The notes under the pieces: model-generated
The model's database searches: none
What the model saw: the letters and a program-made list of their open reading frames with translations, nothing else
Told to the model about the DNA's origin: nothing
NCBI GenBank assembly: GCA_025084515.1
Contig: JAJAGP010000944.1
Span: 164,971-228,970 of the forward strand
Source: Ancistrus triradiatus
Lineage: Eukaryota; Chordata; Actinopteri; Siluriformes; Loricariidae
Length of the DNA: 64,000 nucleotides
Reading direction: 5' to 3'
Program-made: the position numbers and the translations under genes
In this document: one piece after another, positions 46,929 through 56,447 of the stretch
Layout of the letters: each line of letters starts with the position of its first letter
How positions within the stretch are numbered: the first letter of the stretch is position 1

Positions 46929-47366
46929 ACTGTCTCAATTATTAAGAAAGCCCATGAGCTCTGCTACAGATGTAAAATTGATGACCAAGACAAACCCTTG
47001 ACTTCTCACATTTGTTGTGCAAAATGTTCAGTCAACCTGAGAGCTTAGCTCAGAGGTACTTGGACATTAGTGTCATTTTGCAGTCCCAGTGATGGACTGT
47101 TACTTCTGTCTGACCAGTGTATTAGGCATTTCTACTACAAATAAGAAATCTATTGACTACCCCAATCAGCATTCCGCCATGAGATCAGTGACTCATGATG
47201 ACAGTTTGCCACCAGAGACACAGAACCTAGATAAGGCAGATGAAGATGCCACAATGCATGAACCAGATGTTGAACCCTTTATGCCTGTTTTTTCTCATCT
47301 GATATCATGGCTAGAAATAAATGACCTGGTCTGGATTAGTCAAAACTACTTGGTTCAAGACTTATG
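46929..47366 (+). pseudogene. Fragment of a multi-copy fish/invertebrate repeat protein
   Basis: 46929-47047 reads IIKKAHELCYRCKIDDQDKP, then LTSHICCAKCSVNLRA, a stop, and LRGTWTLVSF. A frame change leads to MDCYFCLTSVLGISTTNKKS and PNQHSAMRSVTHD, then PVFSHLISWLEINDLVWIS (to 47367). The cysteine-rich head, the 'DCYFCLT' block and the 'SHLI...(E/L)NDLV' block are those of a repeated protein family common in fish and invertebrate genomes, probably transposon-borne. One stop and one frameshift; only the N-terminal portion is present. Confidence 0.65.
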
Positions 47367-47367
47367 A

Positions 47368-47861
47368 ATGTGAGTAAATTCAACAAATTGATTTTAATGT
47401 TCGATGTTTGTTTCATTGTGATTCAGCAAATCTGACGTTATTTTTGCATTTGGCTTGACTTCTCTCATTTGTCGTCAGGAAGCAAAACATTTGAAAAAAT
47501 GTTGTCCAGTATTATTTTGGACTTCAAATAAATGTGTATATTTCCTTTATGTTTTGAATTATTGATTATATGAAGCAACATTGAAAAAGAAGGTGTATAG
47601 ATGGTTGTATTTCCATAATAAGGTACATGCTTTAATGTTTCTCTTTTTTTTTCTCCTTTTTGTTAGTACTTCGCTGGCTGTTATTAATTTTTGAAAACTA
47701 GTACGTTTTAACATATTGTGATTGTAATGACATATAAATTCATTGTATGGTTTGGTTGTAGATTTTGAGGAGGCAGGGTGAACAGTTTTAAGTTCTAAAA
47801 AATTGTATTTGAGTTGATCAAGGTAGTTTCTTAAATGTGATTTTATCTGTCTTGTCTGTAG
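47368..47861. other. bcorl1 intron, nothing recognised
   Basis: AT-rich intron sequence ending in a good polypyrimidine tract and acceptor (tctgtcttgtctgtag). Confidence 0.5.
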
Positions 47862-47953
47862 CTCTGTGCCAGAACTCTGTGCCCTATACTAAAGACAACA
47901 CACATTTGTCAAAACGCACTGAGGAATGCTGTGCTGAAAAAACACCTATGCAG
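47862..47953 (+). CDS. bcorl1: bcorl1 small coding exon before the large exon
   Basis: This is a 92-base exon between an acceptor (tgtctgtag) and a donor (CAG|gtagta). Read in the phase demanded by the next exon, it is fully open: LCQNSVPYTKDNTHLSKRTE and ECCAEKTPMQ. Its first codon is split with an unseen upstream exon. It shows no convincing similarity to a named domain, and the region is poorly conserved in BCORL1, so support rests on splice sites, phase and position. A start at the ATG two codons from its end is possible but less likely. Confidence 0.65.
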
Positions 47954-48044
47954 GTAGTAATGTGATTTTATATTAGATTCTTATTTCTTTCACATGTTAT
48001 TCACTTTCTGGTTGAAAACTTCAATTGTTTATATATTTGTGCAG

Positions 48045-50669
48045 GTGGATCCCTCACCAATGAATGTGGGGGATGGAGGCACAGTGAGCAGAGGGAGCAG
48101 TGTCCCTACAGAAGTGTTAGAGAGTATGGTGGGGAACCCACAGCAGACACTGCCTCCCGATCTGAGAGGAGATGTGCCTCACAGTAAGCAGAACACTCTG
48201 AGGACGTCCACAGACTGCAAAATGCCTGGTGTCTGCTCGGAGGCCAGCAAGGCTAGCAAAACCAGCAATTCAAATCATTGTTCTGAAGTCGATTCTTCTC
48301 AGACTTGCAACAATGCTTCTGTGTTTAACAGTGATTCTTTGAGCATGCCTTTGACTGACAGGGCAGAAGTTCCCAAAACCAAGGCTGATGGTGCTGGTGT
48401 CTGCCACACTCACCACTGGCCCTGTGGTAAAAAGGTTGGGGCAGAGGATTTGGTGAATTTGGTGCACAGCGGTGTGACCCCAAATAAGAAAGCTCCTCAC
48501 AGCACTGGGCCCACCCAACCTGTAATCAGCCTTCCTACAGCATTCCAGTGCTCAACTGTCTTTAAGTCAGGTCAACCTGTTGCGTTCTTGCCCTCTGCCA
48601 GTTTTTCTTCTCCTCTTTGTAAGATCACCTTGCCTCCAGGATTGGGGCAGATTGCAGCTCTGAGAGAAGCCACTGCTAGTCAGTTTCAGAAGGACACTCC
48701 AGTGCCGGGTTCTGGCTCAAGTATGCCGCCGAGGTTTAAATCTTATCCATATCAGTACTCTGTGGGTCGAGGCCTTGCTCCGGAAAAGAAATCACTGTCA
48801 TCAGGCAGGAGTGACTACGTCTCTAACGTGAAGGGCTGCAAAGGTGTGGGAGAGCACAAATCAACGATTCCCTCTGCTGCTAGCCCAGCTATTGCTCTCC
48901 CAGTGCAACAGGCCACACAAGCCTCAGCCCCACTGACTCATTACACCATCTCTCCCACCGCTGCCATCTGCTGTAGCTCAGCATTGGCCAACATTACTCA
49001 GAGCAGGCTGCTTAGCCTGGTAGAGAAGGGTCCGCCATACCGTGCTGTTGAAAAGACCTCAATCGGATATTTAAAACCGAAAACGCCATCCACTACTGAG
49101 GATCACAATGCTCTGTGTCCCACAGAGGTGAGAGATGTACCCCTTGACTTATCTTCAAAATCCAAACGTCAAAAAAGCATCAAGGAGTCTCAAAGCAGCC
49201 CTATAGCTGTGACTGAACATTGTGCCGTCGAACCTCATCAGAAGAATATTCATGCCTCTCAAAGGCCTCAGACTGCTACTTTTGTTTCTGCCAGTACATA
49301 TCCTCTTCTGCCAGACACCCAGCGAAATGGCTCAGGCCACAGGGCCAGTTCTAAACTCAGCAATCACAGTTTGGAACCCAATGCATCATGGGTCAAAGGC
49401 TCGTCTCAACCTTCCTTAACCAACCTCCCAGGAACATATGTCGGTGTTGCAAGTCCCATACTAGCATCCACCTTGCGTAGCAAAGATGGAAAAGGTGCTT
49501 CTTTTTTTGAAGACATTCAGACATTTGCTAAGCAGGAGACCATTTCAATTATTGATCAAGGAGAGCAGTTGGCTTCTAAAAGTAAGAAGGCTCCTTTAAC
49601 ACCTAAAGGTGCCCAGAATAATAAAGCACTTAAGCGTTCTACTGGGGGTCCTTCTGCTGGGGCAAAGGATCTTTCATCTACACCACGTTTTACTGCAAAC
49701 TCACAGTCTCCTAGGAAGTCACTTGGTGGAAAAGCAAGGATTCCTTGCACAGCTCCAGTTATTAAATCATTATGGAAACAACCTCTTTCCCAGGGGATGC
49801 CAGTACAAAAGCGACAAAGTCAGACTCAGTCCTCACCTAAGATTAAAAGCAACCTGAATTGTGAAAGTCCGTTGTTCCACAACTCTGAACTAAGCCCCAC
49901 TAAACAGGAGGAAGAAAAATGGGGGAAGTTGAAGTCTCCCTTGTCCAACCTGGAGTCAATAGTGAAGCAGAAAGCTCTTGAAACCACTACACTGACTGGA
50001 GAAAATTACTGTAATCTGTCTGCTGCGGGATCCAGGAATTCTGAGGTGGCCACCTTGCTTGACAAGTGTAAGAACTCTCCACTGAAACAAGCTATGACCA
50101 CTGGATTTCCATCCTCCAATTCTTCAGAGCCACTAAACTCCAAGCCAGGTGAAAACACCCCATCTTCTGATGCCACAATAACAATCAATAGGCAGGAAGT
50201 CGAAACAGTTTTCACGTCTAGAGAAAAGTGCCATGCAAAACAGTCAAAGCAGGTTGAAAATGTGACAGCTGATGGTGGTCATAAGTCAGAACTCAGCACC
50301 CCTAAAAAAAGAAGTGCTTCCAGTGTTAAGTCAAGTAGAAAGGATAGTAAACTAGCCAAAGAGCTTAAGGAAAATACAACAAGGGAGCAGTCTGGAGTAC
50401 AGGCAGAACTCAGTCCTCAGTCACAGCCGGAGGGAATCTCCATCTCTAAGACCACAACTGCGACTGAAGTTGAAGACGGGGAGAAAAAAATGAATGGAGA
50501 CAAAGAGGAGATCATTTCTGAGAGGAAAGTAGCAGTTACCAAACAGAAGAAACCAAAAAAGAACAGTAAGGATAAGACATCTGCAACTCAGAAAGCAACC
50601 TCATCACTGATGAAAAAACATCAGGAGAAGAAGAGGGCTACAATAAAGCAGAGCCCTACGCCTAAAAAG
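48045..50669 (+). CDS. bcorl1: bcorl1 large central exon (CtBP-binding corepressor region)
   Basis: This exon of 2,625 bases (875 codons) is open throughout, from acceptor 'atttgtgcag' to donor AAG|gtgagt; it is phase 0 at both ends. BCORL1 is a nuclear transcriptional corepressor that binds CtBP and class II HDACs. Diagnostic blocks, in family order, are SYPYQYSVGRGL (about codon 233) and VPLDLSSKSKRQK with the CtBP motif PLDLS at 49140-49154 (codons 366-370). These are followed by PGTYVGVASP (about 462), KQETISIIDQGEQ (about 496), SLWKQP (about 576) and a lysine/serine-rich end. The protein is low-complexity, serine-rich and largely disordered. Upstream in-frame sequence from 47994 is intron, because the acceptor lies at 48044. 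Confidence 0.93.
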
Positions 50670-50825
50670 GTGAGTTATATCTGTTTTAAAATAAATCAAG
50701 ATTGTAGTTATTTAATTTTGTTAGCTCTAGTCATGCCTGTTTTCATTTAGTTACTTAGCATGTTAACAGATATTTATCAGATTAAATGATAAAATTTTGT
50801 TATGGCTGTTTTTATGTTGCAACAG

Positions 50826-50961
50826 AAAAAAGATGCATCACCTACTGTGGTGAAGAGTCCACTGACGGACAGCATGTTGTCAAGTCCTGAAGCTGGGGAA
50901 AACATTCGCAAAGGAAAGAGCTGTCTAGTCAAAACTGTGCGGCCTGCTTACAGCAAAACTG
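50826..50961 (+). CDS. bcorl1: bcorl1 coding exon after the large exon
   Basis: 136 bases; acceptor 'atgttgcaacag', donor ACTG|gtaatg. It encodes KKDASPTVVKSPLTDSMLSS and PEAGENIRKGKSC, then VRPAYSKT. It enters in phase 0, continuing the lysine-rich end of the previous exon, and leaves a split codon (G|AT, Asp) completed by the exon at 60858. The basic Lys/Ser composition fits the nuclear-localisation region of BCORL1. The reading frame agrees on both sides. Confidence 0.85.
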
Positions 50962-51059
50962 GTAATGTTTTATATTCTGCTTAGCTAATCATGTAATTAG
51001 TGCTGGACAGTATTAATGTTTAAATGTGAAGTTCAAAATGGTTTAATTGAGAATGTACG

Positions 51060-51375
51060 TGTGTCAAGACAAGTTTATATAGTCTGTTTTACAGCGGAGC
51101 ATTGTCTGAATCCAGCTTTACAACTATCTAGGCCTTCAAGTCTAGGGTGACAGTGGCAAGGAAAAACTCCCTAAATGATATAAGGAAGAAACAGTAGGAG
51201 GACCAAGAACCACAAAAACTCATGAATGCCATTTACAGCTTTTTACAAATAAGCAGCGGAAAGTCATACAAACAAATACAAGTAACCTGCACAAAAAAGT
51301 CTCAAAACACATCAGCTGAGCTGAGAACAGTCTCTATCCCAAACATGAGCTAACGAGCAAGTGAGCACACTTACT
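51060..51375 (+). repeat. Dispersed repeat, longest copy
   Basis: It begins 'agacaagtttatatagtc' and 'gagcattgtctgaatcc', then 'ggcaaggaaaaactcc' and 'aggaggaccaagaacc', matching 3898-4085 in order. It ends with the block shared with 26500-26700. It therefore joins two otherwise separate repeat pieces. Confidence 0.65.
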
Positions 51376-52168
51376 TGGACACATGCATTCAGATACATAC
51401 ACTAATCAGGGTTTCCAGATCCCTCAAGAGAAACACACAACCGGATCTATGGAAACAAGGCCATATGAAGCGATTTGGCTAAAAATCCCAAAACACGCAA
51501 GATACTACAATGTTAGAGAGTGACCACTTGATCAGTTAATTTAAAACATTTATATTTTCCTTTTAACTTTAGAAGTTGAACAAAACCAACTTGCAGTAAT
51601 ATTGGAGAGGGACAGGATCACGGAGAAAGCCCAAATAAGCAACTACACTTTTAAAAATGAGGCCTAAAACCCTGCAATCCACGAATACCAAAATTTTAAG
51701 CAACTTTATGGAAAAATAAGCCCAGAGTCGCTTAAAATAAGCGGATCTGGAACTGTGACACGAATGACTAACTTCTGCTCTTAAACTCCCACCTGTACTC
51801 ATGGTCCGCAGCATCGATTGGCTGTTGAGGTGACCAGCTGTTTACAGCTGCAACGTTCAGAGTTTAAAAAAGGAGATTATTTTCTATTATAATTGTTGAA
51901 AATTGGTTGTTAAAGTGAACAGACATTGCTTACCTGTATATTAAAATATATTAATATATAGACTGTAATAAATTAAAGAGAATACAGTATTATTAAGAGT
52001 ATAATAAAAGAATATAAACTACAGAATATAAGACAATAATATTTGTAATAAAAATAATAAATAATAACATAGAGACTATGACTATCAGCATTATTTGCTC
52101 CACTAAACAGAGTCAGTGTAGGTTTTTGTGCATACATACGTTTTAGTTGCATGGCCTCTTCAGTCAGC

Positions 52169-52171
<3 letters not shown>
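51376..52171. other. bcorl1 intron, nothing firm
   Basis: No familiar element. 51818-51910 weakly resembles sequence after 26830, so the dispersed repeat may extend to here. Confidence 0.4.

Positions 52172-52203
<32 letters not shown>
52172..52203 (+). repeat. (TG)n microsatellite
   Basis: About 16 TG units. Confidence 0.95.
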
Positions 52204-52204
<1 letters not shown>

Positions 52205-52634
52205 TCTCAAAAGTAAGGAAACACCCATATAAAATGAAAATAATTTTATACACAATCTGTGGAAGAGGGAAATCTGTTAGACCGTGGCACCCGTTTTGCA
52301 GCCATCTTGAATGCCGCAATGTTGAATTCAACTTAACTTAACTGGGAAACAAATGCGACACACAAGCTGGTTTAATTTCACCAGAAGTCAATGGTGTGCT
52401 TTAAGTTAACTTCATTTCATGTTTCACATATCATGTCAAACCAGAGAATTGGCTATAAGGTCTACAAAATGTTCGATATGCTGTCCACCATCTTCTAGTA
52501 TTAAGGCTATCCTTTGCTTCCTTTACTCTGATAAACTTTCGCCAAAACATGTGACTGAAGGCTAGCACAAATACCAACAATTCTGTCTTTAAGATGAACA
52601 ACATTCTACATCTTCAGAGTTAATAAGTCCATCG

Positions 52635-52960
52635 ACATGGCTCCACACACAGAAATCCAAAACGGTAAAATCATAAGAACGTGGACCCATACGACCAATC
52701 CACTTTTGGGGAAACTACACATCAAGATAGTCTCTGACAACGTGTCTGTAATGTGGCATGTTACCAGCAAGTTTTAAGACATCAGGAAATGATCCGTCCT
52801 CTGACAGCAATGAAGGAAATGTGTTTTTATCTAACATCCTTGCGTAACAGTCTGCTCTTAATATGCCATCATTGAAGAAAGGCCCCACTGTTTGGGTACC
52901 CCATAAGCCACACCATACTGTGAATTTAGGTGAGGCAATCATGTTAGGTCAGCGAGGGTT
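52635..52960 (-). pseudogene. Mariner-like (DDE_3-type) transposase fragment
   Basis: The minus strand reads KFTVWCGLWGTQTVGPFFND, then YARMLDKNTFPSLL, then NMPHYRHVVRDYLDV where a DGAPPHY-like catalytic block is expected, and, after a frame change, WIGRMGPRSYDFTVLDF (normally ending SPDLTPLDF). This is the catalytic half of a mariner-like transposase of a type frequent in arthropods and found patchily in fish. The second Asp is lost. Antisense helix-turn-helix remains may continue to 53280. Confidence 0.7.
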
Positions 52961-53379
52961 GGTGTCCAACCAGTATCAGTGATCTGAATATTGTAAGGGT
53001 GCCATTTACGGGTAGATAAAATTCACTGAAACAAGGCACAGCTAAGCCCGCGTTCCACAGACAGGTGAGTGCTATGATGTGGTCTACTGCTGAATGAGGC
53101 CAGAAGAGTATTTGCTGTTTTTACATCTGTAGGGTTTTTTTTTTTGGTCGTCCAGCTTTTGATTTATTGGCGTTAGAACCTGTTTCTCGGAATTTGGCAA
53201 GAAGTTTAACAACTGCACTGTGGGTAATGGGAAATGTGTTTGGATGGCGTTGATTGAAGTCTTCTGCGATGACATGTCTGCTTTGTTCACTGAAGGTTCA
53301 CCTTCCAACAAGACAATGACCCTAAGCCCACAAACCCAGGTCCTGTTTGGGATCTGACGATGGTTGGGTTTGAGTATGG

Positions 53380-53872
53380 AGGCCTTGTGGTGAGTGCTTA
53401 AATCCCGCCTTTGCTGTGGAGCGATACACTGCCGCAATTGCTGGTGTGATGATCTGGGGAGCCGCGCGCGACAACTGGTCACATCTAATAGTGATATTAG
53501 GGACACTTACAACTCAGTGATATGTGCAGGATGTTCTGAAGCCACATGTGTTGCTTCTCATGGCAGGGCTTCCAACTGGCATATTTCAGCAGGATAATGC
53601 TTGCCCACACACAGCAAGTGTTCCCAGGAATGTTTATGCCAGATTGCAACACTACTTTGGCCTGCCCTGTTGCCAGATTTATCACCAATCAACCATTTAT
53701 AGGAACAGCTGGGACACCAGCTTCAGCAACCTACAAGTGTGCAGGATCAACAGGCCCAACTGCAACATCTGTGGGAAAATGTGCCACAGTATACCATATG
53801 AAACACGCTTGCCTCCAATGCCCAACCATATCTCATCTTGTATCCAGGCTAGACGTGACCCAACAGGATACT
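53380..53872 (+). pseudogene. Tc1-like transposase fragment, further family
   Basis: In shifting plus frames: AGVMIWGAARDNWSHLI, then YVQDVLKPHVLLLMAGLPTG and IFQQDNACPHTASVPRNVYA (second catalytic Asp at the QQDN block). Beyond this come LACPVARFITNQPF in place of WPARSPDLSPIE, and finally ASCIQARRDPTGY. It lies next to, and in opposite orientation from, the mariner-like fragment. No terminal repeats found. Confidence 0.75.
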
Positions 53873-53889
53873 AGAGCCTCCTTTCAGTT

Positions 53890-54795
53890 GTAGAGTTTTC
53901 TACAATAAGCTTACCGTTTTGCTCTAATATTGTAATCATTTACATCATCATTACATCATCATTTACATCATTACATTCATACATAAAGTGTCATTTGATC
54001 CCTACAACTCCTTTTTGGTGTGTGTGTATGTGTGTGTGTGTGTGTTGTGGTTTTTTTTTACATTTTTTTTTGTCAACGAGTAGGCCTGTATTTGCACAGA
54101 AACTTTATTTCAGGATATGTATTACATGTTGTACTCAAAATTCAGTTTTGGTCAATAATGTTGACCACATTCTGCTAATTTTTTAATAAAATATGCATAG
54201 ATTCTGTTCAAACTTTCAAGCATTATAAACAAAGAAAGCCGACTTGACGCCTAGAGTGTGTTTTCAAAAAACAAACAAAGAAAAACAATGTAATGTGGAG
54301 ATGGGCAGTACATTGTAGTAACAAAGCTTGTATCTAAGAAAGGTTGAAATATCATTTTAGTGATAGGGAATGAGTAAGAATTTCAATAGTCACCTGTTGA
54401 TCAAAATTACATGATGTGGAAGTTGTTTTGAAAGTCACGTGCATGCCAGTACTTACAACATAAACACCCTGTGGGAGCAATGTGTGAAACAATGGGATGA
54501 ATATATAAGCTGCCATCTGACCCAAAACTCCGGATAAAAGACAGACAACATTAGTTACATAATTTTTTTTTCTGTTGTTCCATATGATGAGAGGAGCCCC
54601 TGGTGGGAAGATATTATTATATCATGATAGACATGGTTCCCATGTAGTCTGTAGAGAAGAAAGGGTTCAGTAAGTTGCTGCAAACAGTTGATCCGAGGTA
54701 TGAGGTGCCTAAGCGCAACATACTGCAGATATATCAGTGCCCGATCTGTATACTGCTACATGTGATAGAGTAGTGGAGAAGACGGAGACAGGACT
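53890..54795. other. bcorl1 intron, mostly unrecognised
   Basis: Includes a TG microsatellite at 54017-54047 and an ACATCATTT short tandem run (53940-53975). Nothing else is recognised. Confidence 0.5.
54017..54047 (+). repeat. (TG)n microsatellite, interrupted
   Basis: About 14 TG units with one TA interruption. Confidence 0.9.
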
Positions 54796-54975
54796 GTTGG
54801 TAGCCTAGCAGTTAAGGTATAGGACTCCAAAGCAGAAGATCCAGGGTTCAAATCCCACCTCTACTAAGCTCCCACTTTTGGCTCATTGAGCAAGACCCTT
54901 AACCCACAATTGCTTGGATTGTAAGACTGTATTTGCAAGTCGCCCTGGATAAGGGCGTCTGCTAAATGACGTAAC
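54796..54975 (+). repeat. SINE of the 'gcatttagcagacgc' type, plus strand
   Basis: The best-preserved head: box A-like 'tagcctagcagttaagg' and box B 'gggttcaaatccc'. It is followed by 'gagcaagacccttaaccc' and 'ggataagggcgtctgctaaa'. Confidence 0.85.
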
Positions 54976-55170
54976 TGCAAAAACATTGTTTTATGCTGCC
55001 ACAGCGGACCTTTGGGTCAGTCGACCATTCAACCATAAATTAGTCTAACGGCTCACTAAATAGACGAAGATTGGACCCTGCAAGGTGTTTGGAAAAATGT
55101 ATCAACAAGTTATCCATGAATTATTTATTATTTTCTGACATTGAATTTCACAGCTAAATAATGCAAATCG
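54976..55170. other. bcorl1 intron spacer
   Basis: Nothing recognised. Confidence 0.4.
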
Positions 55171-55172
55171 TA

Positions 55173-56345
55173 CAACCCCAAATCAGAAAAAAGTTGTGAC
55201 AGTATGGATATTTCATCTTTTGTCTGATCAACTTAATCTCATTTGTTAATAAACATCCATTCCTGCTTTTCAGGCTTGCAACACTTTCCAAAAAAAGTTG
55301 GGTCGGGGAATTTAGAGCTAGTAATGAATGAAAAAAAAACTAAATATTGATGTGATTTCAAACAGGTGATGTCAACAGGTGATTATAATCATGATTTGGT
55401 AAGAAAGCAGAATCCAGGAAAGGCTGAGGAGCAAAAATGACTAGAGGATCTCCAGTTTATCAACAAATGTGTAAGAAAATTATTGAAATCTTTATAAACA
55501 ATATTTCTCATAGTCATAGAAAGACTAGAAGGGATATTCATATTTCAGTCCTAACATTACCTGATTTAGCTTGTTTTGCATTGTCTTGTTGATAACTGCA
55601 TGGACGTCCCTGGAAAAGATGTCATCTTGAAGGAATTAATGTTGCTGTAAAATCTCAATGTACTTTTCTGCATTAATGCTGACATCACACAACTGAAAAT
55701 GACCTTTGCCAAGAGCACTGACACGACCCCATACCATGACATAGCCTGGCTTTTGGAATAAGTGGAATCGAAATTCTGTTTTTTTAACAGGTACCTGGTT
55801 ATTTTGTAATTTTGGAACTGGTTTCAGTGCCCAACATTACTTGCCCATGTGGTTCTATCAGCTATTGATTTATGATGGTTATTTATCTGAGGGAAAGAAG
55901 ATGATGGATGTTCAGTTTAGACTTGCACCCCTGCCCTGTGAAATTCCTCCGGATTCCATGAATTTTGTAATGATATTATGCTATGCAGAGGGAGAAATAT
56001 GCAAATCAATTTCAATATTTGTTTAAGGAACATTGTTTTAAATATCTCATTACTTTTGTCACGTTTCTTGACAATTGGAGATCCTCTGCCCATCTTTACT
56101 CCTCAAAGACTCATTCTTTTGTACCAAATCATGGTTGTAGTCAACTGTTTGAAACCACCTGTGTGAAACCATCATTATTTTTATTTAGTTGATTTTTTTT
56201 TTACCTCATTAGTAGCTCTAAATTGCCTCTGCCCCACCTTTTTTTGGAATGTTTTGCAGGCCTGAAATGTAGGAATGGGTGTTAATTGAAGTTGACCAGG
56301 AAAAACAAAAAACAAAACATAAAATATCTTGTGTTCATACTTGCA
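55173..56345 (+). mobile_element. Fold-back Tc1-like element, copy C
   Basis: The left end 'caaccccaaatcagaaaaaag' (in part) follows TA (55171-72). The left arm runs to about 55545 and reappears inverted at about 56029-56345; the final right tip is lost. The transposase piece between the arms (about 55560-55760) is inverted relative to copies A and B. It is followed by about 260 bases of unrelated sequence (55771-56028). Confidence 0.75.
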
Positions 56346-56447
56346 TCTTTTTTAAAGCATTTGCCTTACTGTTTTATTTATAGTATACTTTAGTAAACTT
56401 TACATTTTATATTTATGTAAAATGTACATATTATATACATATACATA

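Noticed and set aside
47994..48044. Extension of the large bcorl1 exon upstream to an ATG at 47994
   Set aside because: A good acceptor (atttgtgcag) ends at 48044, and the small exon at 47862 joins in the correct phase. The extra residues (LFTFWLKTSIVYIF) look like translated intron.
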